Shown here: in pieces, positions 1 through 8,504 of the stretch
Layout: every line of letters starts with the position of its first letter
How positions within the stretch are numbered: position 1 is the stretch's first letter
NCBI RefSeq assembly: GCF_002742625.1
Contig: NZ_PEBF01000001.1
Coordinates: 930,001 to 994,000, forward strand
Reading direction: 5' to 3'
Source: Caulobacter sp. FWC2
Lineage (GTDB): Bacteria; Pseudomonadota; Alphaproteobacteria; Caulobacterales; Caulobacteraceae
Length of the DNA stretch: 64,000 bases
Translations under genes and position numbers: made by a program
The notes under the pieces: model-generated
What the model was told of the DNA's origin: nothing
Database searches by the model: none
Seen by the model: only the letters and a program-made list of their open reading frames with translations

Positions 1-14
1 GTCTCACAGAGGCT

Positions 15-38
15 AAACGCGGATCTGCACGATCCGCG
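15..38 (-). terminator. Hairpin downstream of pgk
   Basis: A 7-bp perfect stem (GCGGATC / GATCCGC at 19-25 and 31-37, loop of five) lies just past the pgk stop. Read on the minus strand it is followed by GTTTAGCC, a short T run. It looks like a weak intrinsic terminator. Confidence 0.5.
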
Positions 39-51
39 CCAGCTGAATATC

Positions 52-1242
52 TCAGGATTCGAGCGCCGCGACGCCGGGAAGCGTCTTGCCCTCCATCCAT
101 TCGAGGAACGCGCCGCCGGCGGTCGACACGAAGGTGAAATCGGCCGACACGCCCGCGTGGTTCAGTGCAGCGACAGTATCACCGCCGCCCGCGACGGCCA
201 CGAGTTTACCCGACTTGGCCAACGATGCTGCATGTTTCGCCGCCGAAACGGTCGCTTCATCGAACGGCGGGACTTCGAAAACACCAAGCGGACCATTCCA
301 GATCAGGGTGACACTTGCGTCCATGGCGGCCAGCAGGGTCTTCACCGTCTCGGGGCCGGCGTCCAGGATCAGGTCGTCGGGCTGGACGTCATAGACATTG
401 CGGGTCTCGGCGTGGACGCCCGGCTTGACGCTCTTGGCCACCACCACGTCGGTCGGCAGCAGCAGCTTGCAGCCGGCCGCGCCGGCCAGGTCGATGATCT
501 CCAGGGCGGTGTCGGCCAGGTCGGGCTCGCACAGCGAGGCGCCGACATCGATCTTGGCCGCGTGCAGGAAGGTGTTGGCCATGCCGCCGCCGATGGCCAG
601 ATAGTCCAGCTTGGTCACCAGGTTGCGCAGCAAATCCAGCTTGGTCGAGACCTTGGAGCCGCCGACGATGCCGATCACCGGCTTCTTCGGGTTGCCCAGG
701 GCGGCGTCCAGGGCTTCCAGCTCGCGCTGCATGGCCAGGCCCGGATAGGCCGGCAGCAGGTGGGCCAGGCCTTCGGTCGAGGCGTGGGCGCGGTGGGCGG
801 CGCTGAAGGCGTCGTTGACATAGACGTCGCCATTGGCGGCCAGGGCCTTGGCGAACTCGGGATCGTTCTTCTCTTCGCCGGCGTGGAAGCGGACGTTCTC
901 CAGCAGGGCCACGCCGCCGTTTTCCAGGGCGTCGACGACCTTGGCGGCTTCAGGGCCGATGGCGTCCGAGGCGAAGGCGACCGGCTGCTCCAGCAGCGCC
1001 GACAGCGGCTCGGCCACGAAGGCCAGGCTCATCTCCGGCGTGACCTTGCCCTTGGGACGGTCGAAGTGGGCCAGCAGCACGACCTTGGCGCCTTGCTGGG
1101 ACAGGTAGTGGATGGTCGGCAGGGCCGCGCGCAGGCGGGTGTCGTCGGTGATCTTGCCGCCGTCGACGGGCACATTGAAGTCCACCCGGACCAGGGCGCG
1201 CTTGCCGGCGAGATCGGCGGTGTCGAGGGTGCGGAAGGTCAT
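52..1242 (-). CDS. pgk: Phosphoglycerate kinase
   Basis: Catalyses 1,3-bisphosphoglycerate + ADP to 3-phosphoglycerate + ATP in the cytosol (glycolysis and gluconeogenesis). The 396-aa product has the family hallmark RVDFNVP near residue 19, the hinge and substrate region [13 protein letters not shown], the nucleotide-site run GGGDTVAAL and a C-terminal [13 protein letters not shown]. Length is normal for bacterial PGK. I start at the ATG at 1242; the frame opens about 21 codons earlier, but that stretch (reading LSLSKGE) is translated intergenic repeat. It follows gap in the same direction, separated by a terminator and a repeat, so it is probably also transcribed from its own promoter. Confidence 0.97.
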   Translation of the reverse strand: MTFRTLDTADLAGKRALVRVDFNVPVDGGKITDDTRLRAALPTIHYLSQQGAKVVLLAHFDRPKGKVTPEMSLAFVAEPLSALLEQPVAFASDAIGPEAAKVVDALENGGVALLENVRFHAGEEKNDPEFAKALAANGDVYVNDAFSAAHRAHASTEGLAHLLPAYPGLAMQRELEALDAALGNPKKPVIGIVGGSKVSTKLDLLRNLVTKLDYLAIGGGMANTFLHAAKIDVGASLCEPDLADTALEIIDLAGAAGCKLLLPTDVVVAKSVKPGVHAETRNVYDVQPDDLILDAGPETVKTLLAAMDASVTLIWNGPLGVFEVPPFDEATVSAAKHAASLAKSGKLVAVAGGGDTVAALNHAGVSADFTFVSTAGGAFLEWMEGKTLPGVAALES

Positions 1243-1270
1243 GGCCGGATCCTGAAAGTCTGTGCGTTGA

Positions 1271-1370
1271 ACCTCGCCCTTCGACAAGCTCAGGGTGAGG
1301 TTCAAGGGGAAGGCCCAAGAAATCGGGCCTAGTAGTAGCCCTCATCCTGAGCCTGTCGAAGGACGAGGGC
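1271..1370. repeat. Palindromic intergenic repeat (CTTCGACA..CTCAGG type)
   Basis: Two inverted arms, about 1274-1298 and 1340-1369, both contain the pattern CTTCGACA-(A/G)GCTCAGG and its complement. They can pair into a long hairpin between gap and pgk. The left arm lies in frame upstream of pgk and gives a false N-terminal extension. This is REP-like intergenic DNA. Confidence 0.75.
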
Positions 1371-1389
1371 GGCCCCACCGGGCCAAGGA

Positions 1390-1418
1390 AAACCCCGCTC
1401 CTTGCGGAAGCGGGGTTT
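1390..1418 (-). terminator. Intrinsic terminator of gap
   Basis: A 10-bp perfect stem (AAACCCCGCT at 1390-1399, AGCGGGGTTT at 1409-1418) with a 9-nt loop. On the minus strand it ends in GTTTTCC, immediately after the gap stop codon. Textbook rho-independent shape. Confidence 0.8.
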
Positions 1419-1431
1419 GGTGGTTCGTTCC

Positions 1432-2439
1432 TTACAGGAACTTCGCCATTTCCAGAGCGGTGTCGCTCATGCGGGTCGCGAAGCCCCACTCGTTGTCGTA
1501 CCAGCTGAGCACGCGGACCAGCTTGCCCTCGATGACTTGCGTCTGGGGCAGGGCGGCGGTCGAGCTGGCGGCGATGTGGTTCAGGTCCGACGAGACCAGC
1601 GGGTCGGTCGTGGTGAACAGCACGCCCTTCATCGGACCATCGGCGGCGGCCTGCAGGGCGGCGTTGACCTCGGCGGCGTCGGTGTCGCGCGTCGGCACAA
1701 CCTTCAGATCGATGACCGAGACGTTCGGGGTCGGGACGCGGATCGAGCTGCCATCCAGCTTGCCCTTCAGTTCCGGCAGAACCAGGCCCAGGGCCTTGGC
1801 GGCGCCGGTCGAGGTCGGGATCATGGAGAGGGCCGCGGCGCGGGCGCGGTAGAGGTCCTTGTGCATGGTGTCCAGCGTCGGCTGGTCGCCGGTGTAGCTG
1901 TGGATCGTGGTCATGTAGCCACGCTCGATGCCGACCAGGTCGTGCAGGACCTTGGCGACCGGGGCCAGGGCGTTGGTGGTGCACGAGCCGTTCGAGACGA
2001 CGATGTCGTCGGCGGTCAGGGTCTCGTGGTTGACCTTGTAGACGATGGTCTTGTCGGCGCCGTCGGCGGGGGCCGAGACCAGCACGCGCTTGGCGCCGGC
2101 TTCCAGGTGCAGGGCGGCCTTGTCGCGGGCGGTGAAGATGCCGGTGCACTCGAACGCGATGTCGACGTTCAATTCCTTGTGCGGCAGGTCCTTCGGGTCC
2201 CGGATCGCCGTGACCTTGATCTTGCCCATGCCGACGTCGATCCAGTCCTCGCCCGAGGTGACGACGCCCGGGAAGCGGCCGTGGACGCTGTCGTAGCGCA
2301 GCAGGTGGGCGTTGGTCTCGACCGGACCCAGGTCGTTGATGGAGACGACCTCGATGTCGCGGCGGCCATGCTCGGCGATGGAGCGCAGGACCAGACGTCC
2401 GATGCGGCCGAAGCCGTTGATGGCGACGCGAATAGCCAT
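1432..2439 (-). CDS. gap: Glyceraldehyde-3-phosphate dehydrogenase, type I
   Basis: Oxidises glyceraldehyde 3-phosphate to 1,3-bisphosphoglycerate with NAD(P)+ in the cytosol. The 335-aa protein opens with the Rossmann motif INGFGRIGR (7-15) and carries the active-site signature SNGSCTTNALAP with catalytic Cys153. The catalytic-domain segment TIHSYTGDQ and the terminal SWYDNEWGFATRM are intact. The ATG at 2439 is preceded by a GGAGAA ribosome-binding site. It sits directly upstream of pgk, a common bacterial pairing; a strong hairpin between them suggests partial uncoupling. Cofactor preference cannot be settled here, though Asp after SIN fits NAD. Confidence 0.97.
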   Translation of the reverse strand: MAIRVAINGFGRIGRLVLRSIAEHGRRDIEVVSINDLGPVETNAHLLRYDSVHGRFPGVVTSGEDWIDVGMGKIKVTAIRDPKDLPHKELNVDIAFECTGIFTARDKAALHLEAGAKRVLVSAPADGADKTIVYKVNHETLTADDIVVSNGSCTTNALAPVAKVLHDLVGIERGYMTTIHSYTGDQPTLDTMHKDLYRARAAALSMIPTSTGAAKALGLVLPELKGKLDGSSIRVPTPNVSVIDLKVVPTRDTDAAEVNAALQAAADGPMKGVLFTTTDPLVSSDLNHIAASSTAALPQTQVIEGKLVRVLSWYDNEWGFATRMSDTALEMAKFL

Positions 2440-2653
2440 GGGTCGTTCTCCTGTTATGACCGCGCGATCGAGTTCGATCGGCGTTCCCTATTTGGGCGCC
2501 GTTTTGCGGGGGATAGGCGCGAAGTCAAGGCCCTAGAAACTGACACGGCGTCGGGAAATGCTGCTATGGGCTCCCCGCCGCCCAAATGTCGCCCTGACGA
2601 CTGGCATAGACGGGGCTCATCTATATGTTGCGTCGCATGATTGGAAATCGCCG
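2440..2653. promoter_or_regulatory. Divergent intergenic region, gap / coiled-coil-zapA
   Basis: Holds the outward-facing starts of gap (minus) and the coiled-coil gene (plus). It must contain both promoters. I see no convincing palindrome or hexamer pair that I would name. Confidence 0.35.
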
Positions 2654-3094
2654 ATGATCCCGGCCGACGGTACGGCCCTCGACCTGGCCGTGCGCCGTCT
2701 GGAGCGCGCGGTGGCTCAGCTTGAGCAGCGCCAGGCGGCCCGGGCCGCCGAGGTCGAGCGCGCGCTCGCGGTCGCCGCGGCTGCGCCTGTCGCGTCTTCG
2801 TCGCCCGCCGAGCCAGGCCTCTTCGATGACGAAGAGCGCGTCCGCCTGGTCGCCGACCTGGAAGCCGCCCGCGAGCGCGAGAGGGCGCTGGAGGAAGCCG
2901 GCGAGCAGGCCTCCGCCGCCCTGGGCCGCGCCATCGCGGAGATCCGCTCCGCGCTCGGCGATGAGTTCGTGGCCAATGACGACCACGCGCATGACGACGA
3001 AGCCGAAGAGGCCGACGCGCTGGTCCAGGACGACGACCTGTTCGACGCGCCCAAGGCAGGCGATCCCAAAGTCCGCGATTTGGGGGAGGCCTGA
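2654..3094 (+). CDS. Coiled-coil protein upstream of ZapA (DUF4164-like)
   Basis: The 146-aa soluble protein is rich in Glu, Ala and Arg. Heptad-like helices lie at about 12-45 (LAVRRLERAVAQLEQR) and 62-100, followed by a very acidic tail (DDHAHDDEAEEADALVQDDD). No signal peptide or membrane segment. A gene of this kind often lies immediately before zapA in alphaproteobacteria, so a role beside ZapA at the division ring or in septum timing is plausible but inferred. I start at the ATG at 2654; the upstream 32 codons have atypical composition. Its stop is 3 bases from the zapA start, so the two are almost certainly co-translated. Confidence 0.75.
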   Translation: MIPADGTALDLAVRRLERAVAQLEQRQAARAAEVERALAVAAAAPVASSSPAEPGLFDDEERVRLVADLEAARERERALEEAGEQASAALGRAIAEIRSALGDEFVANDDHAHDDEAEEADALVQDDDLFDAPKAGDPKVRDLGEA

Positions 3095-3097
3095 CGC

Positions 3098-3424
3098 ATG
3101 GCCCAGGTGACCATCCACGTAAACGGCCGGCCCTACATGGTCGGCTGCGAGGACGGCCAGGAGCCGCACCTGTCTGAACTGGCGCGACTGTTCGACCGCC
3201 AGGTCCGCCAGGTCAGCTCCGACGTCGGCCAGCTGGGCGAGACCCGGCTGTTCCTGATGGGCGCCCTGCTGCTGGCCGACGAGCTGTCGGACATGAAGCT
3301 GCGCCTGGCCCACGCCAACGCCGAGATCGCCCGCCTCAACCAGGACGGCACCAAGGCCGAGATCGCCGCCATCCGCGCGCTGGACGCGGCCGCCGAGAAG
3401 ATCGAGAAACTGGCGGCGGAGTAG
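3098..3424 (+). CDS. zapA: Cell division protein ZapA
   Basis: Small cytoplasmic FtsZ-ring-associated protein that cross-links FtsZ filaments. The 108-aa product matches the family in size and layout: an N-terminal beta-rich head (VTIHVNGRPYMVGCEDGQE) and a helical C-terminal half (LGETRLFLMGALLLADELSDMK, then an Ala/Glu/Lys-rich coiled coil to the end). It forms an operon with the preceding coiled-coil gene. In many proteobacteria zapA is followed by 6S RNA and the folate cyclo-ligase gene; here the same order holds but a peptidase gene lies between. Confidence 0.92.
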   Translation: MAQVTIHVNGRPYMVGCEDGQEPHLSELARLFDRQVRQVSSDVGQLGETRLFLMGALLLADELSDMKLRLAHANAEIARLNQDGTKAEIAAIRALDAAAEKIEKLAAE

Positions 3425-3509
3425 AGGCGCTACGCTCTCGCTATAACTTGAGGTTGTTCTCTCCGCTGTATTCCCTATCGTCGGGACCTGGTTCGGAAGA
3501 GGGCTCTCG

Positions 3510-5480
3510 ATGAGATTGCTGGCGACGTTTGGGCTTCTGGGCTTGGCCTGGAGCGGCCCCGCCTTGGCGGCGGATTCCACTGCCGCCGCGTTCGGCGCGC
3601 GCGAATATATCCAGCAGATCAGCCTGTCGCCCGACGGCCAGAAGGTGGCGATGATCGTGCCGACCGCTGGGCGCGGCGTCCATCTGGAGGTCGTCGACAC
3701 AGCCGCTGCCGGCCCGCCCAAGGCGATCCTCGCCTCCAACGGTAGCCCCGAACGACTGACGAGCTGCCGTTGGTCGACCAATACGCGCCTGGTCTGCCAG
3801 ATCTATGTCGTCGTGAAGGACGCCCAGAACCGGCTGGGCTTCACCCGCCTGATCGCGATCAACAGCGACGGCGGCGACCTGAAGGTGCTCAGCGCACAGA
3901 CAAACGACCGCTCGTTGCGGATGTCGCAGAACGGCGGCGTGGTGATCGACTGGGCGACCGACGACGCGCCAGGTGGGATCCTGATGACCCGCGACTACGT
4001 GCCGGAGCGCGGCACTGGCACCCACCTTGCCAAGGAAGATGACGGTCTGGGCGTCGATCGCGTCGACACAACAACCTTGGCTCGCCGGTCCGTCGAGAAG
4101 CCAAACCTCAACGCCATCGAATATATCGGCGATGGGCGCGGGACCGTCCGGGTGATGGGCGTTCGGCCGACGCGGTCGTCGGGCTACGCCAGCGACAAGA
4201 TTCTCTATTTCTATCGCCAGCCTGAACGCCGCGACTGGCTGCCGTTGGGCCAGCTGACCCTCGGCGCCACGGGCTACAGCGGCTTCAGCCCCGAAGCCGT
4301 CGATCCCAAGCTCAATGTCGTCTACGGCTTTGACGCCAAGGACGGCCGCCTGGCCTTGTACAAGACGGCGCTGGACGACAGCCTCAAGCGCGACCTGGTG
4401 CTGGCGCGACCGGACGTCGACGTTACGGGCCTGGTGCGGATCGGTCGCCAGAACCGCGTGGTCGGCGTCTCCTACGTCACCGACAAGCGCGAGACCGAAT
4501 TCTTCGATCCCGACTTGCGCAAGCTGGGTCTGGCCCTGGGCAAGGCCCTGCCGGGTCGCCTGGTCACCTTCGTCGACGCCTCGGCCGACGAATCGAAGCT
4601 GCTGCTGTTCGCCGGCAGCGACAGCGATCCGGGCCTTTACTACCTCTATGACAAGACTACCCGGAACCTGCAGGAGCTGATCGCCGCACGGCCCCAGCTT
4701 GAGACGTTCAAGCTAGCCACGGTGAAGGCGGTGACCTATCCGGCCGCCGACGGCACGCAGATCCCGGGCTACCTGACCCTGCCGCCGGGCAGCGACGGCA
4801 AGAACCTGCCGACGATCGTCATGCCGCACGGCGGTCCCGGCGCGCGCGACGAATGGGGCTTCGACTGGCTCGCTCAGTATTTCGCCCAGCAGGGCTACGC
4901 CGTGCTGCAACCCAACTATCGCGGCTCGGCCGGCTATGGCGCGGACTGGTTCCAGAAGAACGGCTTCCAGTCCTGGCGCACGGCGATCGGCGACGTGAAC
5001 GACGGCGGCCGCTGGCTCGCCCAGCAGGGGATCGCCGCGCCGGGCAAGCTGGCCATCGTCGGCTGGTCGTACGGGGGATATGCGGCGCTGCAGTCGGCCG
5101 TGCTGGATCCGGACCTCTTCAAGGCCATCGTGGCGATCGCGCCGGTCACCGATCTGGAGACCCTGCGCGCCGAGTCGCTGAACTTCACCAACTACCTCCA
5201 GGTCAGTGAATTCATCGGCAAGGGCCCGCACGTGACCGAGGGCTCGCCCGCCCAGAACGCCGCGAAGATCAAGGCGCCGGTCCTGCTGTTCCATGGCGAC
5301 CTCGACGCCAATGTCGGGATCGGCGAGTCGCGGCTGATGGAGCGCAAGCTCCGCGACGCCGGCGGCAAGGTCGAGCTGGTCGAGTTCAAGGGATTGGACC
5401 ACCAGCTCAACGACGACACGGCGCGAACCGAGATGCTGGCCAAGACCGACGCCTTCCTCAAGGCGTCGCTGGGCCGCTGA
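3510..5480 (+). CDS. Secreted S9-family (prolyl oligopeptidase / acylaminoacyl-type) peptidase
   Basis: Predicted exported serine peptidase cutting short peptides. A Sec signal peptide (MRLLATFGLLGLAWSGPALA, 1-20) precedes a long beta-rich region (about 25-390) in the place of the S9 beta-propeller, then an alpha/beta-hydrolase domain (about 400-656). The catalytic triad is visible: Ser520 in GWSYGGY, Asp599 in HGDLDANV, His631 in GLDHQL. The oxyanion-type loop MPHGGPGARDEWGFDW is present. The 656-aa length is normal. It stands between zapA and 6S RNA. Substrate cannot be told from sequence; dipeptidyl-peptidase or acylaminoacyl-peptidase activity are both possible. Confidence 0.9.
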   Translation: MRLLATFGLLGLAWSGPALAADSTAAAFGAREYIQQISLSPDGQKVAMIVPTAGRGVHLEVVDTAAAGPPKAILASNGSPERLTSCRWSTNTRLVCQIYVVVKDAQNRLGFTRLIAINSDGGDLKVLSAQTNDRSLRMSQNGGVVIDWATDDAPGGILMTRDYVPERGTGTHLAKEDDGLGVDRVDTTTLARRSVEKPNLNAIEYIGDGRGTVRVMGVRPTRSSGYASDKILYFYRQPERRDWLPLGQLTLGATGYSGFSPEAVDPKLNVVYGFDAKDGRLALYKTALDDSLKRDLVLARPDVDVTGLVRIGRQNRVVGVSYVTDKRETEFFDPDLRKLGLALGKALPGRLVTFVDASADESKLLLFAGSDSDPGLYYLYDKTTRNLQELIAARPQLETFKLATVKAVTYPAADGTQIPGYLTLPPGSDGKNLPTIVMPHGGPGARDEWGFDWLAQYFAQQGYAVLQPNYRGSAGYGADWFQKNGFQSWRTAIGDVNDGGRWLAQQGIAAPGKLAIVGWSYGGYAALQSAVLDPDLFKAIVAIAPVTDLETLRAESLNFTNYLQVSEFIGKGPHVTEGSPAQNAAKIKAPVLLFHGDLDANVGIGESRLMERKLRDAGGKVELVEFKGLDHQLNDDTARTEMLAKTDAFLKASLGR

Positions 5481-5559
5481 TTGTCGCCTGCGACGCGGGC
5501 GCCTCTATCGCTGGGGCGCCCGACCCCCTATATTGATCGACGGCGGGTCTTGCTGTGGC

Positions 5560-5715
5560 CCTCGTCGAAGATTTCTATTCCCAGGGACCTTAATCTCTCT
5601 ATCGGGACCTGTTCCCTCCCGTGGCCGTGGCTGCGGGAACACGGGGCCCACCTGTAACTAACAGGTTCGAGTGGATTGAAACGTCTTCACGGTTCTTCGC
5701 GGCGCCGCCACCTTT
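5560..5715 (+). ncRNA. ssrS: 6S RNA
   Basis: A gene-free stretch with the features of 6S RNA, the promoter mimic that binds housekeeping RNA polymerase holoenzyme. It lies directly upstream of the 5-formyltetrahydrofolate cyclo-ligase gene, the classical ssrS position. Visible pairings are GTTCCC (5611-5616) with GGGAAC (5635-5640) and the small hairpin ACCTGT / ACAGGT (5650-5655, 5661-5666); a pyrimidine-rich 5' arm (AATCTCTCTATC) would form one side of the central bubble. I place the ends only to about 10-15 nt. A covariance-model scan would fix them. Confidence 0.8.
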
Positions 5716-5743
5716 CTTCTATAAGCCGGGGTCTTCTATAAGC
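5715..5743 (+). repeat. 12-nt direct repeat before the cyclo-ligase start
   Basis: TCTTCTATAAGC occurs twice, at 5715-5726 and 5732-5743, with starts 17 bases apart. It lies between the 3' end of 6S RNA and the cyclo-ligase ATG. It may mark the 6S processing or termination zone. Confidence 0.55.
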
Positions 5744-5748
5744 GATGG

Positions 5749-6357
5749 ATGACCATCGCCGACCCCCTCGCGGCCAAGATCGCGCTGCGCGTCTTCCTGC
5801 GGAACCAGCGCAAGCAGCTGGCCCTCGAACATCCCGAAGCTGACTGGATGATCGCCGAAGTGGCGCGCGGGCCGCTGGCCACGCTGTTCCCGAACCCGGA
5901 GGGCAAGATCGCCGCCGTGTATCACGGCCTGGGCTCGGAGGTGTCGCCCCACATCCTGGCCGACCAGCTGGCGGAGGCGGGCTGGGACTTGGCGCTGCCC
6001 GCGGTGCTGGACAAGGACGAGGGCGAGATGGTGTTCCGACTTTGGGATCGGCAGACGCCCCTGGTCCATGACGCCATCGGCCTGCGCGGTCCCCCGCCAC
6101 AGGCCTTGGGGGTTAAACCCGATCTGGTCATCACGCCGTTGCTGGCCTTCCAGCGAGACGGCCTGAGGCTGGGGCAGGGCGGCGGCTATTACGACCGGGC
6201 GCTGGAGGCGCTGCGCGCACAGAAAGAGGTCTTCGCCCTGGGCTTGGCCTATAGCGGCCAGCAGGTGGAGAATTTGCCGCACGAGCCGCACGATCAAAGG
6301 CTGGACGCTATTCTCACAGAAAAAGAGTATATCGCGGTCAATGACATGAGCCGCTGA
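5749..6357 (+). CDS. 5-formyltetrahydrofolate cyclo-ligase
   Basis: ATP-dependent enzyme converting 5-formyl-THF to 5,10-methenyl-THF in one-carbon metabolism (MTHFS / YgfA family). The 202-aa length fits. It has the basic N-terminal segment LRNQRKQLALEH, the substrate region VTPLLAFQRDG-type segment, and the diagnostic ATP-binding run GQGGGYYDR at 142-150. The ribosome-binding site is weak, and the ATG lies only about 34 nt after the presumed end of 6S RNA, so co-transcription with 6S RNA (as in enterobacteria) is likely. Confidence 0.93.
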   Translation: MTIADPLAAKIALRVFLRNQRKQLALEHPEADWMIAEVARGPLATLFPNPEGKIAAVYHGLGSEVSPHILADQLAEAGWDLALPAVLDKDEGEMVFRLWDRQTPLVHDAIGLRGPPPQALGVKPDLVITPLLAFQRDGLRLGQGGGYYDRALEALRAQKEVFALGLAYSGQQVENLPHEPHDQRLDAILTEKEYIAVNDMSR

Positions 6358-6390
6358 CGGCTCGATCCACACCTTTCCTTGGACCTATCG

Positions 6391-7212
6391 ATGCGTTTCG
6401 CCTTCTTCGGCGATGTCGTCGGCAAGTCGGGCCGTGACGGCCTGGCCGACCATCTGCCCGACCTTCGCCGCCGGCTCGGCCTCGAGTTCGTGATCATCAA
6501 CGCCGAGAATGCGGCCGCCGGGTTCGGCATCACCGAGAATACCGCGCGCGAGCTGTTCGAGGCCGGCGCCGACTGCCTGACCCTGGGCAATCATAGCTGG
6601 GACCAGCGCGAGGCCCTGACCTACATCGTGCGCGAGCCGCGCCTGATCCGCCCGGCCAACTACCCGATCCTGTCCGACGCGCCGGGCCGGGGCAGCCATC
6701 TGTTCCAGACCGACTCGGGCAAGACGGTGTTCGTGGTCAACCTGCTGGGCCGGGTGCACATGGACGCCATGGACGACCCGTTCGCCGCCGCCGATCGCGA
6801 GCTGGACAAGGCCCCGCTGGGCCAGGTGGCCGACGCGGTGATCGTCGACATGCACTGCGAGGCGACGTCCGAGAAGATGGCCATGGGCCACTATTGCGAC
6901 GGCCGCGCCTCGCTGGTGGTCGGCACCCACACCCACGTTCCGACCGCCGACTGCCAGGTCCTGCCGGGCGGCACGGCCTACCAGACCGACGCCGGGGCCT
7001 GCGCCGACTATGACAGCGTCATCGGCAATCAAAAGGAAGAGCCGCTGCGCCGGTTCACCACCAAGATCAGCGGAGGGCGCTACACGCCGGCCTCGGGTCC
7101 GGCGACGGTGTGCGGCGTGTTCGTCGAGACCGACGACCGCACGGGCCTGGCGACGCGCGTCGAGCCTATCCGCGTCGGCGGCCGTTTGCAGCAGAGCATC
7201 CCCGAAGTCTGA
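6391..7212 (+). CDS. YmdB-like calcineurin-type metallophosphoesterase (TIGR00282 family)
   Basis: Predicted cytoplasmic dinuclear-metal phosphodiesterase; YmdB of Bacillus hydrolyses 2',3'- and 3',5'-cyclic nucleotides. The 273-aa protein has the metal-site motifs in order: FGDVVG (6-11), NAENAAAGFGIT, LGNHSWDQ, and the late histidines in DMHCEA, MGHYCDG and GTHTHVPTAD. Length and motif order match the family. I use the ATG at 6391 rather than a TTG four codons upstream. It is 33 nt downstream of the cyclo-ligase gene, probably in one operon. Confidence 0.9.
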   Translation: MRFAFFGDVVGKSGRDGLADHLPDLRRRLGLEFVIINAENAAAGFGITENTARELFEAGADCLTLGNHSWDQREALTYIVREPRLIRPANYPILSDAPGRGSHLFQTDSGKTVFVVNLLGRVHMDAMDDPFAAADRELDKAPLGQVADAVIVDMHCEATSEKMAMGHYCDGRASLVVGTHTHVPTADCQVLPGGTAYQTDAGACADYDSVIGNQKEEPLRRFTTKISGGRYTPASGPATVCGVFVETDDRTGLATRVEPIRVGGRLQQSIPEV

Positions 7213-7234
7213 CACGATTGCTTTCGTCATGCGT

Positions 7235-7264
7235 TGAGGGTTGGCTGTCTTCAGCCAACCCTCA
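7235..7264. promoter_or_regulatory. Perfect 13-bp inverted repeat abutting the ohr ribosome-binding site
   Basis: TGAGGGTTGGCTG (7235-7247) and its exact complement (7252-7264) are separated by TCTT. The right arm touches GGAG (7265-7268), the ohr Shine-Dalgarno. There is no T run after the stem. It could end the upstream operon, hide the ohr ribosome-binding site, or be a protein operator. Confidence 0.7.
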
Positions 7265-7274
7265 GGAGCTTGCC

Positions 7275-7688
7275 ATGACCGACGCCATCTACACCGCCCA
7301 CGCCCACGCCGTCGGCGGCCGCAACGGGACCGCCAAGTCCGATGACGGCCATCTGGACGTCAAGCTGGCCTTCCCCAAGTCGATGGGCGGCGACGGTAAC
7401 GGGACCAATCCCGAGCAACTGTTCGCGGCCGGCTATTCGGCCTGTTTCCTGGGCGCGCTGGGCCTGGTGGCCCGCAACCAGGGCGTCAAGCTGGGCGAGC
7501 ACAGCCTGGACGCCGAGGTCGACCTGATCAAGGACGACACCAGCTTCCACGTCGGCGTGCGCCTGAAGCTGACCGCCCCGGACCTGGACCGCGAGACCGC
7601 CGAGAAGCTTCTGCACGCCGCCCACGAGGTCTGCCCGTACTCCAAGGCAACGCGCGGTAACGTCGATGTGGCGCTGGAAGTCGCCTAG
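7275..7688 (+). CDS. ohr: Organic hydroperoxide resistance protein (Ohr)
   Basis: Thiol peroxidase that reduces organic and lipid hydroperoxides to alcohols in the cytosol. The 137-aa protein has the OsmC/Ohr fold signature: the early catalytic Arg in GGRNG (16), peroxidatic Cys57 in GYSACFLGAL and resolving Cys120 in EVCPYSKATRGN. Spacing and length fit Ohr rather than OsmC. I start at the ATG at 7275, preceded by GGAG; longer frames upstream run into the phosphoesterase gene. An OhrR-like regulator lies far away at 41.5 kb. Confidence 0.95.
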   Translation: MTDAIYTAHAHAVGGRNGTAKSDDGHLDVKLAFPKSMGGDGNGTNPEQLFAAGYSACFLGALGLVARNQGVKLGEHSLDAEVDLIKDDTSFHVGVRLKLTAPDLDRETAEKLLHAAHEVCPYSKATRGNVDVALEVA

Positions 7689-8350
7689 GCCGCCGGGAAG
7701 TACTGGAAGAACGGTTCGGCCTCGGCCAGCACGCGCTGGACCGAGGGCCGGGCCTTCAGGCGCTCCAGATAGGCCAGGCTCAGCGGCCAGCGGTCCCCAA
7801 ATGGCGCTTCTGGCGCCTGGACCTTGTCGGCGTAGAACAGCGCCGGCATGGCCGCGCAGTCGGCCAGGCCGAAGTCGCCGCACATCCAGTCGCGGCCGTC
7901 GGCCAGTTGCTTTTCCAGGTGATCGCAGGCCGTGGCCAATTGGGCGTAGGACTCCCGGACGCCGTACGGGTCCTTGCCGGCGTCCGCCGGTCGGATGCGG
8001 TCGGCGACGATGCGCTGCATCGGGTGATGGACGTAGTGGTCGAAGAACCGGTCCCAGAACCGCACTTTCCAGGCCAGGTCCGGATCCCGCGGCACGAAGC
8101 GCACGGGTCCGGGATAGCGCAGGTCCAGATAGTCGAGGATGACGCTGGTCTCGAGCACCGTCTCGTCGCGGAGCTCATCGCGCAGCGCCGGCATCTTGCC
8201 CATCGGCGATAGCGTCAGGAACGCCGCGCGCCCGGCCGGATCGCCCAGGTTGACCATGGCGTTCTCGAAGGCGATGTCGTTCTCGTAGAGGCCGATCAGC
8301 ACCTTCCAGCAGAACGACGACAGCGGGTGGGCGTGCAGGGTCAGGCTCAT
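7685..8350 (-). CDS. Glutathione S-transferase family protein
   Basis: The 221-aa cytosolic protein has an N-terminal thioredoxin-like GST domain ([24 protein letters not shown], with Ser-Phe-Cys at the usual catalytic position and GKMPALRDE as the cis-Pro region) and an all-helical C-terminal domain (about 90-215). The substrate is unknown; it resembles soluble bacterial GSTs with a possible role in electrophile or peroxide detoxification. The ATG at 8350 is chosen over a start 11 codons upstream with non-GST sequence. It converges on ohr and the two stop codons overlap by 4 bases. Confidence 0.88.
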   Translation of the reverse strand: MSLTLHAHPLSSFCWKVLIGLYENDIAFENAMVNLGDPAGRAAFLTLSPMGKMPALRDELRDETVLETSVILDYLDLRYPGPVRFVPRDPDLAWKVRFWDRFFDHYVHHPMQRIVADRIRPADAGKDPYGVRESYAQLATACDHLEKQLADGRDWMCGDFGLADCAAMPALFYADKVQAPEAPFGDRWPLSLAYLERLKARPSVQRVLAEAEPFFQYFPAA

Positions 8351-8504
8351 CGGTCGCTTCTGGATCGTTGACGGATCGCCCAACTATTGTCGAGCCGGGG
8401 CAAAGCACAAGCCTGGGTCGAAGCCCCTTGGGGGTGACAAAACCCGCCCTCGGGGGCTAGAAGCGCCCACACTCCATTTTTCAGATCAGAGACAGAGCCT
8501 CCGA

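Noticed and set aside
157..1332. 391-codon open frame on the plus strand opposite pgk
   Set aside because: Gly/Gln/Val-rich shadow of a high-GC gene; no family motif, and pgk on the other strand is certain.
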